The notes under the pieces: model-generated
What the model was told of the DNA's origin: nothing
Seen by the model: the letters and a program-made list of their open reading frames with translations, nothing else
Database searches by the model: none
Assembly (NCBI GenBank): GCA_913062955.1
Contig: CAJXZP010000006.1
Location: forward strand, 30,792 to 94,791
From: an uncultured Flavobacteriales bacterium
GTDB lineage: Bacteria; Bacteroidota; Bacteroidia; Flavobacteriales_G; Salibacteraceae
Direction of reading: 5' to 3'
DNA: 64,000 nt
Position numbers and translations under genes: made by a program
In this document: in pieces, positions 41,433 to 52,302 of the stretch
Layout: the number at the start of each line of letters is the position of its first letter
Numbering within the stretch: position 1 is the first letter of the stretch

Positions 41433-43040
41433 ATGAAAAAAATTTTATTAGGAACGTTGCTTATTGGAGCAATGTTTGGAAAGGCTATAGCCCAAGAAGT
41501 TTCTGTTGACTGGGGAACTTCATTTGACGCAAAAACGGAAGTCCAAAAAATTATCGGAGAACAAGACGAAGTTATGTATGTCTTTTCCAAAAAAGGAAAA
41601 AAAACCTTTTTACAAGGCTTTACGGGAGAACAAAATGATTTAAAATTTAGTGAACAATTTCTGTTACCCGAATACAATGGCGAGAAAACCACCGTAATTG
41701 ATATGGTAATGACCGATGTAGGGCCACTTGCAATTGGGTATCAGTACAGTAAGAAAACAGGAAAAGTAAAAGTTTACGGCCAGAAATTTACCCTTGGAGG
41801 AAAAATACAGGGTAAGGGAATAGTTATCTTGGAGACAGTAAACCGAGTAAAAGTAAAAAACAACAAGGTGGTTATTGATTTATCAAGAGATAAATCAAAA
41901 ATCATGTTCACCTACATGAGGAATGAAAAGAAAGAGGATATTCTTCATGCGGATATTGTTGTAATTAGTAATGACCTAGATGTACTTTCTACTCGAACCG
42001 TTGATCACAGTTTTGAAGAAGCGAAAGGAGAAGATCGATTCTTTCAATACGAAGTTCATTTAGATAATGATGGCTCATATATTTCATCTGTTCAAGAAGC
42101 TATTTATAGAAAAAATGAAATGCCCGATTATTCATTTACCATTAGAGATTTTGATTCAGAAGGTGAACAAGTAGCCGAAAAAACCATTAATTTTCAAGAT
42201 AAAGGAATTTATAAACCATATATCTTCTTTGATGAAAAAGAGAATTCATTTCGAGTAGTGGGTATGTATGCTGAATTTAAAGGTAAAAAGAATAGAATTC
42301 CGGGGTATTCAGGTGTTTATTCGGCTGTAATTGAAAGAGGTTCTTTAGATGTTTTGGAAAAACAAAGTACTGTTTTCCCAGATGAGTTCTTAAAGAAATT
42401 TTACTCTGAGAAGAAAATTGCCAAGGCAAACTCTAAAGATAAAAACTTGTACGTGAGTTCAGGATTTGGAATTGATCACGTATTTATTACCGGTGAGGGC
42501 AACATGATCGTGAGTGCAGAATATTACACTAAAGAAAGAAAACAGGATAGCAAGGGTAATTATTACACCGTTTGGACCTTTGGAGCCATTATGGTGATGA
42601 GTATTAATCCTGAAGGTGAACTAAACTGGATCAACCATGTTCCCAAATACCAAGTTACTTCGGTAAGAGATCTTCCAATTGGCTTAGGTGGAATTACCAT
42701 TTCGATAAAAATGGCAGAACCAAAAATACTAAACAATTGGTCGTATGTTCCTGGATTAGGGGAGAACCATTTTTACATTTTGTTTAATGACCATAGAAAA
42801 AATACGGGCGAAGAAAAAGAAGGAAAATCTAAGGCTTTAGTAAACCCTAAAAAAAGTATTCCATTTAAAATTACGATGGATCTGGAATCCGGAAAATTCA
42901 CCAAAGAGGCCATGATTTCTGGAGAACAAGAAGAAACATATATGGCTCCAAGAGTAATTCATAGAATTGCAGACAACGAATTTGTAGTTTGGGCTGTAAA
43001 GCGGAAAGAAAACAAATTTGGAAGAGTCAAGTTTGAGTAA
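41433..43040 (+). CDS. Secreted hypothetical protein
   Basis: Signal peptide MKKILLGTLLIGAMFGKAIAQ; long uninterrupted ORF followed by terminator. Confidence 0.65.
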   Translation: MKKILLGTLLIGAMFGKAIAQEVSVDWGTSFDAKTEVQKIIGEQDEVMYVFSKKGKKTFLQGFTGEQNDLKFSEQFLLPEYNGEKTTVIDMVMTDVGPLAIGYQYSKKTGKVKVYGQKFTLGGKIQGKGIVILETVNRVKVKNNKVVIDLSRDKSKIMFTYMRNEKKEDILHADIVVISNDLDVLSTRTVDHSFEEAKGEDRFFQYEVHLDNDGSYISSVQEAIYRKNEMPDYSFTIRDFDSEGEQVAEKTINFQDKGIYKPYIFFDEKENSFRVVGMYAEFKGKKNRIPGYSGVYSAVIERGSLDVLEKQSTVFPDEFLKKFYSEKKIAKANSKDKNLYVSSGFGIDHVFITGEGNMIVSAEYYTKERKQDSKGNYYTVWTFGAIMVMSINPEGELNWINHVPKYQVTSVRDLPIGLGGITISIKMAEPKILNNWSYVPGLGENHFYILFNDHRKNTGEEKEGKSKALVNPKKSIPFKITMDLESGKFTKEAMISGEQEETYMAPRVIHRIADNEFVVWAVKRKENKFGRVKFE

Positions 43041-43063
43041 CCTGCCACTTTTTCAAAGAACAC

Positions 43064-43098
43064 AAAAAAGCGAGAAAAGAAATTTTCTCGCTTTTTTT
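43064..43098. terminator. Bidirectional intrinsic terminator
   Basis: AAAAAAGCGAGAAAA-GAAA-TTTTCTCGCTTTTTTT. Confidence 0.9.
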
Positions 43099-43118
43099 AT
43101 TCGCTCCATTGGTATTTA

Positions 43119-44219
43119 TCACACCAACATAAAATCTCGTTTTTCTAGCTCTACCCCGTTAATGATCAAGGATACCTGATGCAGGCCTATATGTAATTTC
43201 CGAGTTGTGATTACTTTAAAAGATTGTTTCCGTACCACAGAAGTTTTTGAGTTTGCCCCATATTTTTTCTCCGATATTTTGTACACTTTTTTTGACAAGG
43301 TGCCATTGGCTTTCTGATAGTAAACCCCGTACTCTACCCGTAAAAGCTCATCGGTAGTACTGGTATTTTCCAAATTAAACTCAAACTCCAATGACTCCCC
43401 AATTTTCACCGTTGGGGTATTTACCTCGAATCGATGAATTTTAATAGATGCCACAGAACCGAAACCAAACAAAGGCATCACTTGTTTGTCCCCCAGCTTA
43501 AGAAGCGTTCTACAGCCATGTTTAACCAGTTTATCGGTAGCCTCAGAGTGGCCAAGCCACTCCTGTGCAACTTCAATTACTCTTTGTGGGTGATCCTTAG
43601 AAATATCATTGAGGTTATTAGCCACACTTCTTCGTACATACTCCGAAGAATCATTCTTTAAAGCTTCCAATATGGGGAGTAAACCCACCGGATCTTTTTT
43701 AAATGATTCAATGGCCATGGCCCAAGGTAATCGAGGTCGAGAACCTTCACTAGCCAAACGTCTTACGTGTTCTGAACGATGGTATGTCCAACGATACAAT
43801 TGGTGCAACATATCGCGTTCGTATTGAATAATGAACGGACGGATAGCAAATTCACAACTCACAAATTGGGTGATGGTTTCCATAGCCGAAATAGAGACGG
43901 AATATTCCTCCATCCCATAGACTTCCAAAAAATCTGGATAGATAATAAACTCCAAATTATTGGCTTTAAAACCCTGTTCCTTCATGAAAGGTATGGAGTC
44001 CAGAAGCAATTGTACGTTTGCTGAATACGAGTTGGATAATTGCATATGCAAGCATATTGAAATATGTCGCATACGCTGTTTTAACTCTCTTTTCTCCCAA
44101 TACTCATCGTAAATAGAGGCTAAGAAAGTGGTTTCATTAAAAGCGGGATGCACGTATTGGAATCCGGCAATGAAACGGGTGAAAAAGTGTTGATTATAAA
44201 TATTCTTTAATGGTTCCAT
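43119..44219 (-). CDS. HEAT-repeat DNA alkylation repair-like protein (AlkD family)
   Basis: DEYWEKRELKQRMRHISICLHMQL, RLASEGSRPRLPWA, LPILEALKNDSSEYVRRSVANNLNDISKDHP. Confidence 0.83.
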   Translation of the reverse strand: MEPLKNIYNQHFFTRFIAGFQYVHPAFNETTFLASIYDEYWEKRELKQRMRHISICLHMQLSNSYSANVQLLLDSIPFMKEQGFKANNLEFIIYPDFLEVYGMEEYSVSISAMETITQFVSCEFAIRPFIIQYERDMLHQLYRWTYHRSEHVRRLASEGSRPRLPWAMAIESFKKDPVGLLPILEALKNDSSEYVRRSVANNLNDISKDHPQRVIEVAQEWLGHSEATDKLVKHGCRTLLKLGDKQVMPLFGFGSVASIKIHRFEVNTPTVKIGESLEFEFNLENTSTTDELLRVEYGVYYQKANGTLSKKVYKISEKKYGANSKTSVVRKQSFKVITTRKLHIGLHQVSLIINGVELEKRDFMLV

Positions 44220-44268
44220 GATGGTGGTTTACATAGAAATTTAGTGACAGTGTCGTAAAAACAATTAG

Positions 44269-44949
44269 CTACGGATGTTCTGCAAAATACTTGCTAAAAT
44301 CAAATTTACGATCTTCAAATTTTTGGTTCCGGACTTGAAATTCTTGAATTCTATCTATCCTAAAAGCCCGGTATTCGTTACGTAAATGACACCAAGCCAT
44401 GAGTATCCATTTATTCGAAATAGAATACATAGCGACCGGTTCAATTTTACGCTTACTGGTTTCAAAATCGTTTGCTTTACGGTAACTGATATCAATAATT
44501 TGAAAATTGGTAATGGCGATTTGAATTTCAGAAAGTGTATCGCTTGGTAATTTCTCAAATGGTTTGTCCAAAACCACAATCTTATCGTGTAAATGTTCGC
44601 TTTTCTCTAAAACGGAATCTTTAAAAACCGATTTAATCTTGGTCAAAGCATCATCAAAATCACGGATAAACGAAGTGTCTTGACTATTAGCTACCATGTG
44701 TCTGGCAGTAATCAAAGCATTGGCTTGTTGCTCCGAAAATTGAACCGGTGCCACGGTATATCCCTCTACCAAAGAATATCCCTTTCCTTCGATGGTGACT
44801 ACAGGTACTCCAGCTTCTTCTAGCTTTCGGATATCGCGATAAACCGTTCGAATGCTGATATCAAAACGTTCGGAAACCTCGGTGGCAGTTAACAGCCGCT
44901 TTGATTTAAGCAACGTTAATATGGATATTAATCGTGAAAGTTGACTCAT
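44269..44949 (-). CDS. YafY/WYL-domain HTH transcriptional regulator
   Basis: LTATEVSERFDISIRTVYRDIRKLEEAGVPV; WILMAWCHLRNEYRAFRIDRI. Confidence 0.92.
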   Translation of the reverse strand: MSQLSRLISILTLLKSKRLLTATEVSERFDISIRTVYRDIRKLEEAGVPVVTIEGKGYSLVEGYTVAPVQFSEQQANALITARHMVANSQDTSFIRDFDDALTKIKSVFKDSVLEKSEHLHDKIVVLDKPFEKLPSDTLSEIQIAITNFQIIDISYRKANDFETSKRKIEPVAMYSISNKWILMAWCHLRNEYRAFRIDRIQEFQVRNQKFEDRKFDFSKYFAEHP

Positions 44950-45007
44950 ATTGGAGAAACAAAGGTAACCCAGGTATTATTGCCTGCGCTACCCCATTAC
45001 GTCTCTT

Positions 45008-45412
45008 TTATTTCATCGAATGCAAGGCTATTTTATTGCCTTCCGTATCTATAAACAAAGCCATAAAACCATTTTCTCCAATCGCCATTTTAGGTTGGAT
45101 AATTTTTCCTCCTGCAGGCTCTACTTTTGCCAAAGCAATACTTAAATCTTCTCCTGCATCTAGGTACAAGTTTGGACCATCAGTAGTGGGTTTCATACTT
45201 TCGTGTTGCATAATTCCACCTCCAGAACCATATCCGTCTTTATTATGAGGGAAAAAACCATATTTACCATCAGGCATTGGCATATCGGTAATTTCTAATC
45301 CTAAAATAGTCGTGTAGAATGTTTTTGCCCGATCGTAATCAAGAGCAGGAATTTCAAACCATGTCATTGCGTTGTTCATTATGTTTTCGTTTATACGTTT
45401 AACTTGAGTCAA
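45008..45412 (-). CDS. VOC (glyoxalase/bleomycin-resistance) family protein
   Basis: MTWFEIPALDYDRAKTFYTTILGLEI...GGKIIQPKMAIGENGFMALFIDTEGNKIALHS. Confidence 0.92.
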   Translation of the reverse strand: MTQVKRINENIMNNAMTWFEIPALDYDRAKTFYTTILGLEITDMPMPDGKYGFFPHNKDGYGSGGGIMQHESMKPTTDGPNLYLDAGEDLSIALAKVEPAGGKIIQPKMAIGENGFMALFIDTEGNKIALHSMK

Positions 45413-45543
45413 AAGTACCGCCCTCCGTGTCAGAACATGTCAGGGGTATTTTCTTGTTAAAATTCTTAGCAATTTACCTATCTATTCCTGTGACATCAGT
45501 AGCCCTAGGACACCCTTTAAATTCAAAGGGTTATCCGACTCCT

Positions 45544-46440
45544 CTACACCAACCCACCTTTTTTTAAAAGGTCAATATTTACTCCCGTTTCATTCTTATA
45601 TACCCCACTTTTCAATTCTAATCCACCACTCTTGAGATAAGCTAAAAGATTCATTAGTTTGGGCTTAGTCGTTTCTCCCATTAAAACGTTTAATCCCATT
45701 TTTGGAGGTCCAAATTCTTTCATTTTCGCAACGAGGGCATTAAAAAATTCAATTCCGGCTTGGGTTTGATCGGTAGATTGTTCTTTTGTTAAACCCAATT
45801 GCGTCAAAAAGGAGTCCATTTCATCCTCTTTGAACAGAAAACTAAGGTCTGATGTACTTGCCCACGGCATGGGGTAATCCACTTCTTCCTTCCCTTTTTT
45901 AAAAATATCGTAATACAGGAAATAGCCCCCTGCTTTAAGAACTCGACTTATTTCAGAATAGAATTTTTTCTTATTTGGAATGTTCATTTGTACATGTTGC
46001 GTCCAGATTACATCAAAAGAATTATCCTCGAATGGTAACCGAGTGGCGTCTCCTTGTATGAAAGTAGTTTTACGCTCGAGTTTTACAAGTTTAGAAAGTT
46101 CCTTAGCAGTCCTTATGTACTCATGACTAATATCTATGCCTGTGGCTTGACAATTGTAATCGTCCGCAAGCATTCTACATGGTCCGCCAAGTCCACATCC
46201 CACATCCAAAACGGATGCTTCATATAGGTTTACACTCTTAGCCAATTCTTTGGATACCACTGCCCCTCTTACATGAAACTCATCGGCACCCGAAATGTCG
46301 GATCTTTTGACTTTATGGAGGTCGGTACCTTGTTCTTTTAATCGACTAACGATATCTTCATAAAGCCCTTCTTTGAGGTAATGTTTTTCAATACTTTTAT
46401 TGAGATTGTCCATACGGAATGATTTTGGTTTATGTTTCAT
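45544..46440 (-). CDS. Class I SAM-dependent methyltransferase
   Basis: VLDVGCGLGGPCRMLADDYNCQATGIDIS, LPFEDNSFDVIWTQHV. Confidence 0.9.
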   Translation of the reverse strand: MKHKPKSFRMDNLNKSIEKHYLKEGLYEDIVSRLKEQGTDLHKVKRSDISGADEFHVRGAVVSKELAKSVNLYEASVLDVGCGLGGPCRMLADDYNCQATGIDISHEYIRTAKELSKLVKLERKTTFIQGDATRLPFEDNSFDVIWTQHVQMNIPNKKKFYSEISRVLKAGGYFLYYDIFKKGKEEVDYPMPWASTSDLSFLFKEDEMDSFLTQLGLTKEQSTDQTQAGIEFFNALVAKMKEFGPPKMGLNVLMGETTKPKLMNLLAYLKSGGLELKSGVYKNETGVNIDLLKKGGLV

Positions 46441-46622
46441 TCTAAATTAAGGCCATTAAAATAAATAACCGCATTATTAAAGACTCTATAGGTGATTGAA
46501 GGTCTAAAGATAACTGTAATTTCAAAAAAAACAGCAATTTTGTAATACAATTGTGGCGTTTCTTTTTGTTCCTAAAAATGAATTCTGCCGTGTATTTTGA
46601 ATAAAAAAAGTCACCAAAGGCT

Positions 46623-47504
46623 ATGAAAGAAAATAAACAAGAAATAAAGTATTTCGTTGCCACTGAACTAGAAAAACGTCTGCCTTTTGCGATAACCACC
46701 TATGAGGAGATTATGAAGACAGATCATATATTCACTCCTTCCTTACGTGATTTTCACGTGATATTTTGGATAAAGAAAGGTGTGGGAGAATATTTTCTAG
46801 ATTTTAAAAAATATGAGTTTAAGGCAGGTACTATTATCTTTTTGTCTAAAGACCAATTGCATTATTTTTTACCGTTTAAACCGGATGAAACTGAAATCAT
46901 TTCCATTGGTTTTAAACCCGAGGTAATTTACCGCAATGATTTAGGTCTAGAGCATCTTTTCAAGTTCAATTCAAATTCTTATCAAACCGCACGGCAAACC
47001 ATACCTGTTCCTTTAGCTGAAGCAGTTCATTTTCAAAAGTATTTTGATGACCTAATGCTTATTTCTCAAAGTTGGAAGAAAGAATACCAGTACAAAGGGT
47101 TTTACCATAACCTGTGTTTGTTTTTATTGAAATGTGAAATTGTTCAAGAATATCAAAATGAGATTAATGGGGAAGCTCAAAACAACAACTTAGCAGACTA
47201 TTTGGCTTTTAGTCAATTGTTAGAACAGCACTATAAAACAGAATTTAAAGTGGCGTTTTATTTAGAGGAAATGAATATGAGCTTAAAGATGCTCACCAAA
47301 CTCACCAAGGCGTATTATAAAGTATCCCCAAAATCGGTCATAGATGAAAGGAGAATATTAGAGATTAAAAGACTTTTAAAAGGCACCTCTAAGTCCAGTA
47401 AAGTCATCGCATACGAACTCCAGTTTGACGAACCAACAAACATGTTTAAGTTTTTCAAAAAGCATATGGGAGTAACGCCTAAAGAGTTCAAAAACCAAGT
47501 TTAA
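46623..47504 (+). CDS. AraC-family transcriptional regulator
   Basis: N-terminal cupin-like sensor; C-terminal HTH SSKVIAYELQFDEPTNMFKFFKKHMGVTPKEFKNQ. Confidence 0.9.
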   Translation: MKENKQEIKYFVATELEKRLPFAITTYEEIMKTDHIFTPSLRDFHVIFWIKKGVGEYFLDFKKYEFKAGTIIFLSKDQLHYFLPFKPDETEIISIGFKPEVIYRNDLGLEHLFKFNSNSYQTARQTIPVPLAEAVHFQKYFDDLMLISQSWKKEYQYKGFYHNLCLFLLKCEIVQEYQNEINGEAQNNNLADYLAFSQLLEQHYKTEFKVAFYLEEMNMSLKMLTKLTKAYYKVSPKSVIDERRILEIKRLLKGTSKSSKVIAYELQFDEPTNMFKFFKKHMGVTPKEFKNQV

Positions 47505-47675
47505 TCGGAAGGCTCCGATCCATTTACCGACTTAATTTATCATTTACTTCATTCTAAAATTCAAAACTTTAATGGACGATTTTTCACCCTTTAAGGAATT
47601 ATCTACACCTTTTTAGAGAAGGCGATCCTTCGCAAATTTGTCCCCGAATTAATAACGGAAATAAAATTAAGGATT

Positions 47676-48539
47676 ATGAAAAACAGAACAGTATTAGTAT
47701 TAGGCGCAACCGGAAACCAAGGAGGAGCAGTGGTAACAGCATTATTGAAAGACCACCATAAAATTATTGGGGTAGCTAGAAATGTAGAGTCTCCAAATGC
47801 TCAAAAATTAATAGACCAAGGAGTAGAAATGGTTTCAGCAGATTTCACTGACAAGGCTTCTTTAATGGAATTAATGAAAAAAGTAGATACTGTTTTTGCC
47901 ATGACTACCCCTGGTTGGGGAGGGGATATTGCCGCAGAATTAAGGCAAGGGTTCAACATTATAGATGCCGCAAAAGAGGCCAACGTGGAACATTTAATTT
48001 ACAACTCGGTAAGTGATGCAAACACTTCTACCGGCATTGGTCATTTTGATAGCAAATACGAAATAGAAAAACATTTAAAAGCTTCAGGCCTAAATTACAC
48101 CATTGTTGCACCCGCATATTTCTACGAAAACATCTTTTTTCCATATGTATTTGATGCGATTAAAGCAGATGGAGAATTGCGTATTGCCATGCCAGCTGAC
48201 ACCAAACTACAGCAGATTTCCGTTGCCGACATTGGCAAGTTTGTTGGGACCGTGGTAAACCAAGGAGAAAAAATGTTTGGACAAAGAATAAACATAGCTG
48301 GCGATGCCATTTCTGGCGAAGAGGTCGCAAAAGTGCTGACCAAGGTGTTGGATAAAAAGGTTACTTATAACGGTTTCTCAACGGATTATCTAAAACAACA
48401 AAGCGAAGAAATGGCCAAAATGTTCGACTGGTTTAACGAAGTCGGATATTCCGCAAAATTGGAAGATCTAGCCCCTTATCACCTGATGACCTTTTCACAA
48501 TGGGCCGAAAAACAGAATTGGGCGGCTTACCTTAAATAA
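47676..48539 (+). CDS. NmrA-family NAD(P)-binding protein
   Basis: VLVLGATGNQGGAVVTALL; LNYTIVAPAYFYENI. Confidence 0.92.
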   Translation: MKNRTVLVLGATGNQGGAVVTALLKDHHKIIGVARNVESPNAQKLIDQGVEMVSADFTDKASLMELMKKVDTVFAMTTPGWGGDIAAELRQGFNIIDAAKEANVEHLIYNSVSDANTSTGIGHFDSKYEIEKHLKASGLNYTIVAPAYFYENIFFPYVFDAIKADGELRIAMPADTKLQQISVADIGKFVGTVVNQGEKMFGQRINIAGDAISGEEVAKVLTKVLDKKVTYNGFSTDYLKQQSEEMAKMFDWFNEVGYSAKLEDLAPYHLMTFSQWAEKQNWAAYLK

Positions 48540-48604
48540 GGTAATTAATCATTTCAAGGCATCCCGTTTATTAAAAAATCAGAACTAGGATTAAAACAAA
48601 AATT

Positions 48605-48985
48605 ATGAATAAGAGAAATAAAATCATCTTTATCATCGTAAAGGTATTGTTTACCATCATCATCATGATAGGCACTGTAATGTACTTTACTAATCACGAA
48701 TTAGTGGCTTCAAGGATCGCCAATTTGGGTTATCCAACCTATATCATTTATCCTCTTGGAATTCTCAAGTTACTAGGTCTTATGACCATTTGGATTAGCA
48801 AATCGGTGGTCTTAAAAGAATGGGCTTATTCTGGATTATTATTTGTACTTGTACTTGGAGTATCCGCTCATGTAAGTATTCAAGACAATGAGTACTTGCC
48901 GGCATTAATGGGCTTAATATTTGGTCTAATATCGTATGTTTTTCATCGTAAGGAACAAAACATAAAAGTAGTCCTAGCGACATAG
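48605..48985 (+). CDS. DoxX-family membrane protein
   Basis: YPTYIIYPLGILKLLGLMTIWISKSVVLKEWAYSGL. Confidence 0.85.
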   Translation: MNKRNKIIFIIVKVLFTIIIMIGTVMYFTNHELVASRIANLGYPTYIIYPLGILKLLGLMTIWISKSVVLKEWAYSGLLFVLVLGVSAHVSIQDNEYLPALMGLIFGLISYVFHRKEQNIKVVLAT

Positions 48986-49216
48986 GAATTCATCCGTTTG
49001 GAATGGATCAGTTCGCACTTCTTACCGGTGCTGAAAAGGATATGGCAAGGCTAATAGTATAGCCTTGCCATATAATGATAAAAAAGGAGTCCGCTTGAGC
49101 GGAAAACATAGAGGCAATGGATTAAATGACCTTAAATATGGAGCTGGGGTAATTAGTAAAGAACTTAATAGTCCCCGTAACCAAGTTTTTCTGGAACCAA
49201 AATGCCAACGGTTTTC

Positions 49217-49778
49217 TTAATTATTGTGTGTTGTTACTTGGTTATAAACCGCTTTGTACCCCACCAACCTACCGATGGGTGCGAACAGATTAAAAATGAT
49301 TTTTTGGAGCATCCAATTCGGTTGAGCTAATCTAATTTCCTTTTCGAAATGAAGTAAGATAAGTGCGGTTCTAAAAATATTTGGAGCTCCACTTTTATTC
49401 AATTTACCCTCTCTAGCCAACACAAAAAAGCTTTCAAATAAACGGTCAATATTTAATGCCGGGAAAAACTCTTGTACATAATGTGCATCTTCAAGACCTG
49501 GATTGTAAAAACTATGGGGCACATTTTTAGGAATAGATATAATATCTCCCACCGAAGCCACCTGTTCCTTACCATCTATATGAAACAAAAGTTGCCCCTT
49601 TGTCATCGTAAACCGATTCTCCTGATACGGATGGTAATGCGATTTTTCACGTTCAGGTGTCATCGGACTAATGCATTCAATCGAGAGTTGCGCACCGTTG
49701 GTTTCTGCCCCTGTTTTCAAAAAAAACCATCTGTTGACCCGTCCGAATATTGACTATTTTATCGCCTTTCTTTATCAT
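49217..49778 (-). pseudogene. Cupin-domain protein with an apparent +1 frameshift in a homopolymer; intact downstream frame is 49217-49720
   Basis: Upstream frame MIKKGDKIVNIRTGQQMVF joins the tracked ORF LKTGAETNGAQLSIECISPMTPEREKSHYHPYQENRF if one T is removed from T8. Confidence 0.65.
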
Positions 49779-49782
49779 GGGT

Positions 49783-50874
49783 TTATGGTTTATCTGTTGT
49801 CGGTAATTTGTATTTGCCAATGTAAGGTATCACGTCACCCCCTATATACAGGTATCCATTAAATTCTTTTACAGCGCCTGCTTCGGATAGAATTAAACCT
49901 TGCGTATCAAACAGAGTTTCTATTATTTCACCCGTCATCGAAATATTCATAACCATCCCGAAACGTTCTGCTTTTGGCTGCATAAATTCTGGCAATGCGT
50001 AAACAAATTTTTTCATTCCAATTTTCGGATGAATCTTATCTAAGGCTTCACTTCTTTTTGTGGAAAACCCTAGCCAATAGCTACCGTCTTCTCGAATGGA
50101 AATTCCATTAGGAAATCCGGGCAGATTGTCAATGAAAGTTTCTACCTCTCCTGCCTTTTCGCCAACCAACCAGTACTTAAGAACTCTGTATTTGGTGGTT
50201 TCAGCCATCAGCAGATAGTCTTGATTTTTTGATACGACCACTCCATTTCCAAAATAGGTACCCTCAATGAGCGTTTTTACTTTTTTGGTTTCAGGATTAT
50301 ATCTGTATAAACCACCCAAAGGCCTCATTTCCATAATAACCTTTCTTCCATACTTTATAGTGTAAGCAGACTCTTCGGAGGTATTTGAAAAATAAACCAT
50401 TCCATCATCGGCAATATCCAATCCGTTTGGAATAAGAAATGGGTTTCCATTTTCATCGCTTGAAGCCAAAACAGTTACTTCCTTTTGAGGACTTATGCTA
50501 ATCAACCCTTGCCTATGACTCAAAGCCAATAGATTACCGGCTTTATTGAAATGTAATCCGCTTACCCAAGATCCCGAATTATAAAATTCTTCCACTTTCC
50601 CGGATGAATCAATTTTCAGGATCCTACCGTCAATAAAATCTGCATTATGAACACCCGAATACAGATTACCCAAGCGATCAAACAGGATATCCTCGGGTCC
50701 AAACCAACCGTCTAACTGGATCTTCTCACTGCTTAATAAATTCTCATTGACTTGTGTTACCCCTTCAAATTCGGACATTATTCCTGGCTCGTAAGCGAGA
50801 GGTTTAATGGCACAAGAACTTAACATAAGCCCAGATAGCGCGGATGTAACCATCAACATTTTTAATTTTTTCAT
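49783..50874 (-). CDS. SMP-30/strictosidine-synthase-like lipoprotein
   Basis: Lipobox SGLMLSSCA; GPEDILFDRLGNLYSGVHNADFIDGRILKID...VETFIDNLPGFPNGISIREDGSYWLGF. Confidence 0.87.
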   Translation of the reverse strand: MKKLKMLMVTSALSGLMLSSCAIKPLAYEPGIMSEFEGVTQVNENLLSSEKIQLDGWFGPEDILFDRLGNLYSGVHNADFIDGRILKIDSSGKVEEFYNSGSWVSGLHFNKAGNLLALSHRQGLISISPQKEVTVLASSDENGNPFLIPNGLDIADDGMVYFSNTSEESAYTIKYGRKVIMEMRPLGGLYRYNPETKKVKTLIEGTYFGNGVVVSKNQDYLLMAETTKYRVLKYWLVGEKAGEVETFIDNLPGFPNGISIREDGSYWLGFSTKRSEALDKIHPKIGMKKFVYALPEFMQPKAERFGMVMNISMTGEIIETLFDTQGLILSEAGAVKEFNGYLYIGGDVIPYIGKYKLPTTDKP

Positions 50875-51040
50875 AGCTTTATTTTGGTTGATTGTTTTTG
50901 TGGCGCAAAGCCCTATTGATTTTTTGATCGATTCCATTTATTATTTTTTAAGCTTATTATTCCTACAGATGAATTGAGTAGGAAAATCCTAATTTTTCAT
51001 ACCTAGATTTCATTACCTCAGAGGCTTGGTGGGTTGTTAT

Positions 51041-51301
51041 TCATATAGCTTTAAGTTGGACTCCTAGGTTGGGCAAATCAGGCCTTGCTTCCATTCCAAA
51101 ACCTTGACTTCGAGTTGGGGGAATTTGTTTTCCTGTCATCAAAACAAAAGTATAAGCTAAGGCTACGCTAAAAACCAATAGGCTATTTACGGTATGAACG
51201 GGCGGGTTAAGAAAAACACTTAATGGAATAATAAACCCGGTTGTTATGGCTAAAAGCGTGCCTCCAAAATTTACAAAAAAATAAAGTGTTACTGTATTCA
51301 T
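51041..51301 (-). CDS. Small hypothetical membrane protein
   Basis: 86 aa ORF with two hydrophobic segments. Confidence 0.4.
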   Translation of the reverse strand: MNTVTLYFFVNFGGTLLAITTGFIIPLSVFLNPPVHTVNSLLVFSVALAYTFVLMTGKQIPPTRSQGFGMEARPDLPNLGVQLKAI

Positions 51302-51357
51302 AGGGCAAACTTAGGTAGGTCATCTAAGTTTTGCCTTTACATATGTTGAGTGCACAA

Positions 51358-51954
51358 TTATTTTTTCACTTTTTTTCGTATCCGGCTCATTTGGGTGGGT
51401 GTAATTCCTAGGTGAGATGCCAGATGACTTAGCGGAACTCTTTGATCTATTTCAGGGTGTTTCTCCAGCAATTCCAGGTACCTAGAGGAAGCGTTCTTCA
51501 TCACGATGTCAATTTCTCGTTTTTCTTTGTCAATGACCCAGTTTTTTTCAAGATAGGCGATATAGAAGTTTTTTAAATCCTCATTATTATTGATATATTG
51601 CCGATAATTTCTATAGTTGAAGCTGATAATTATACAATCTTCGATGGCTTCTAAAGCAAAATCGGATGGTGAATTGGTCAAATAAGAAACGGTTGAGGCT
51701 ACAAAATTCCCTTCTAAAAATACATTTTTGTTATAGGTGTTACCCTCTTCATCTATGAAGTAGGCAATAATCGCTCCTTGAACTAAAATATGAATATCCT
51801 TGGCTGTTTTACCAATAGGTAGCAAAATTTCATTTTTCTTTAAGTGCTTAATCCTTGCAATGGAATACAGAAGAGAAAGAGACGTTTCACTTACCTGATG
51901 ATACCTGAAAATGACCTCCTTTATAAATTGATTATAGTCCTCTTTTGCTTGCAT
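51358..51954 (-). CDS. Crp/Fnr-family transcriptional regulator
   Basis: cNMP-binding-like LLPIGKTAKDIHILVQGAIIAYFIDEEG; HTH VPLSHLASHLGITPTQMSRIRKK. Confidence 0.92.
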   Translation of the reverse strand: MQAKEDYNQFIKEVIFRYHQVSETSLSLLYSIARIKHLKKNEILLPIGKTAKDIHILVQGAIIAYFIDEEGNTYNKNVFLEGNFVASTVSYLTNSPSDFALEAIEDCIIISFNYRNYRQYINNNEDLKNFYIAYLEKNWVIDKEKREIDIVMKNASSRYLELLEKHPEIDQRVPLSHLASHLGITPTQMSRIRKKVKK

Positions 51955-52302
51955 TGTATTTATTTATATGACTCACACCCGGTCTTGGATAGAACAAATG
52001 GCGATTTTCACGTTTTCATTTTCCATTTAGAACTGGTCACAATTTCTTTTATCCCGGATTATACGAATCCTTCTTTCCGTGCTTAAATAATTAGATGCAA
52101 TATAAAAAAGAGTCGTTACCATCAAGCCTTTAAAATAAAAAGTATTGGTCCTTGATCTATTTGATGTGCTAGAATCCAGATCAGAGGGACACCGTTATCC
52201 ATGTTTTCATATATCGACCATTTTTTTTAAATACTAGTTAAATAGAATTTAGGAAGGATATCACCTCAGTAATTGGGAATAAGTACTGTTTAACACCTCA
52301 TT

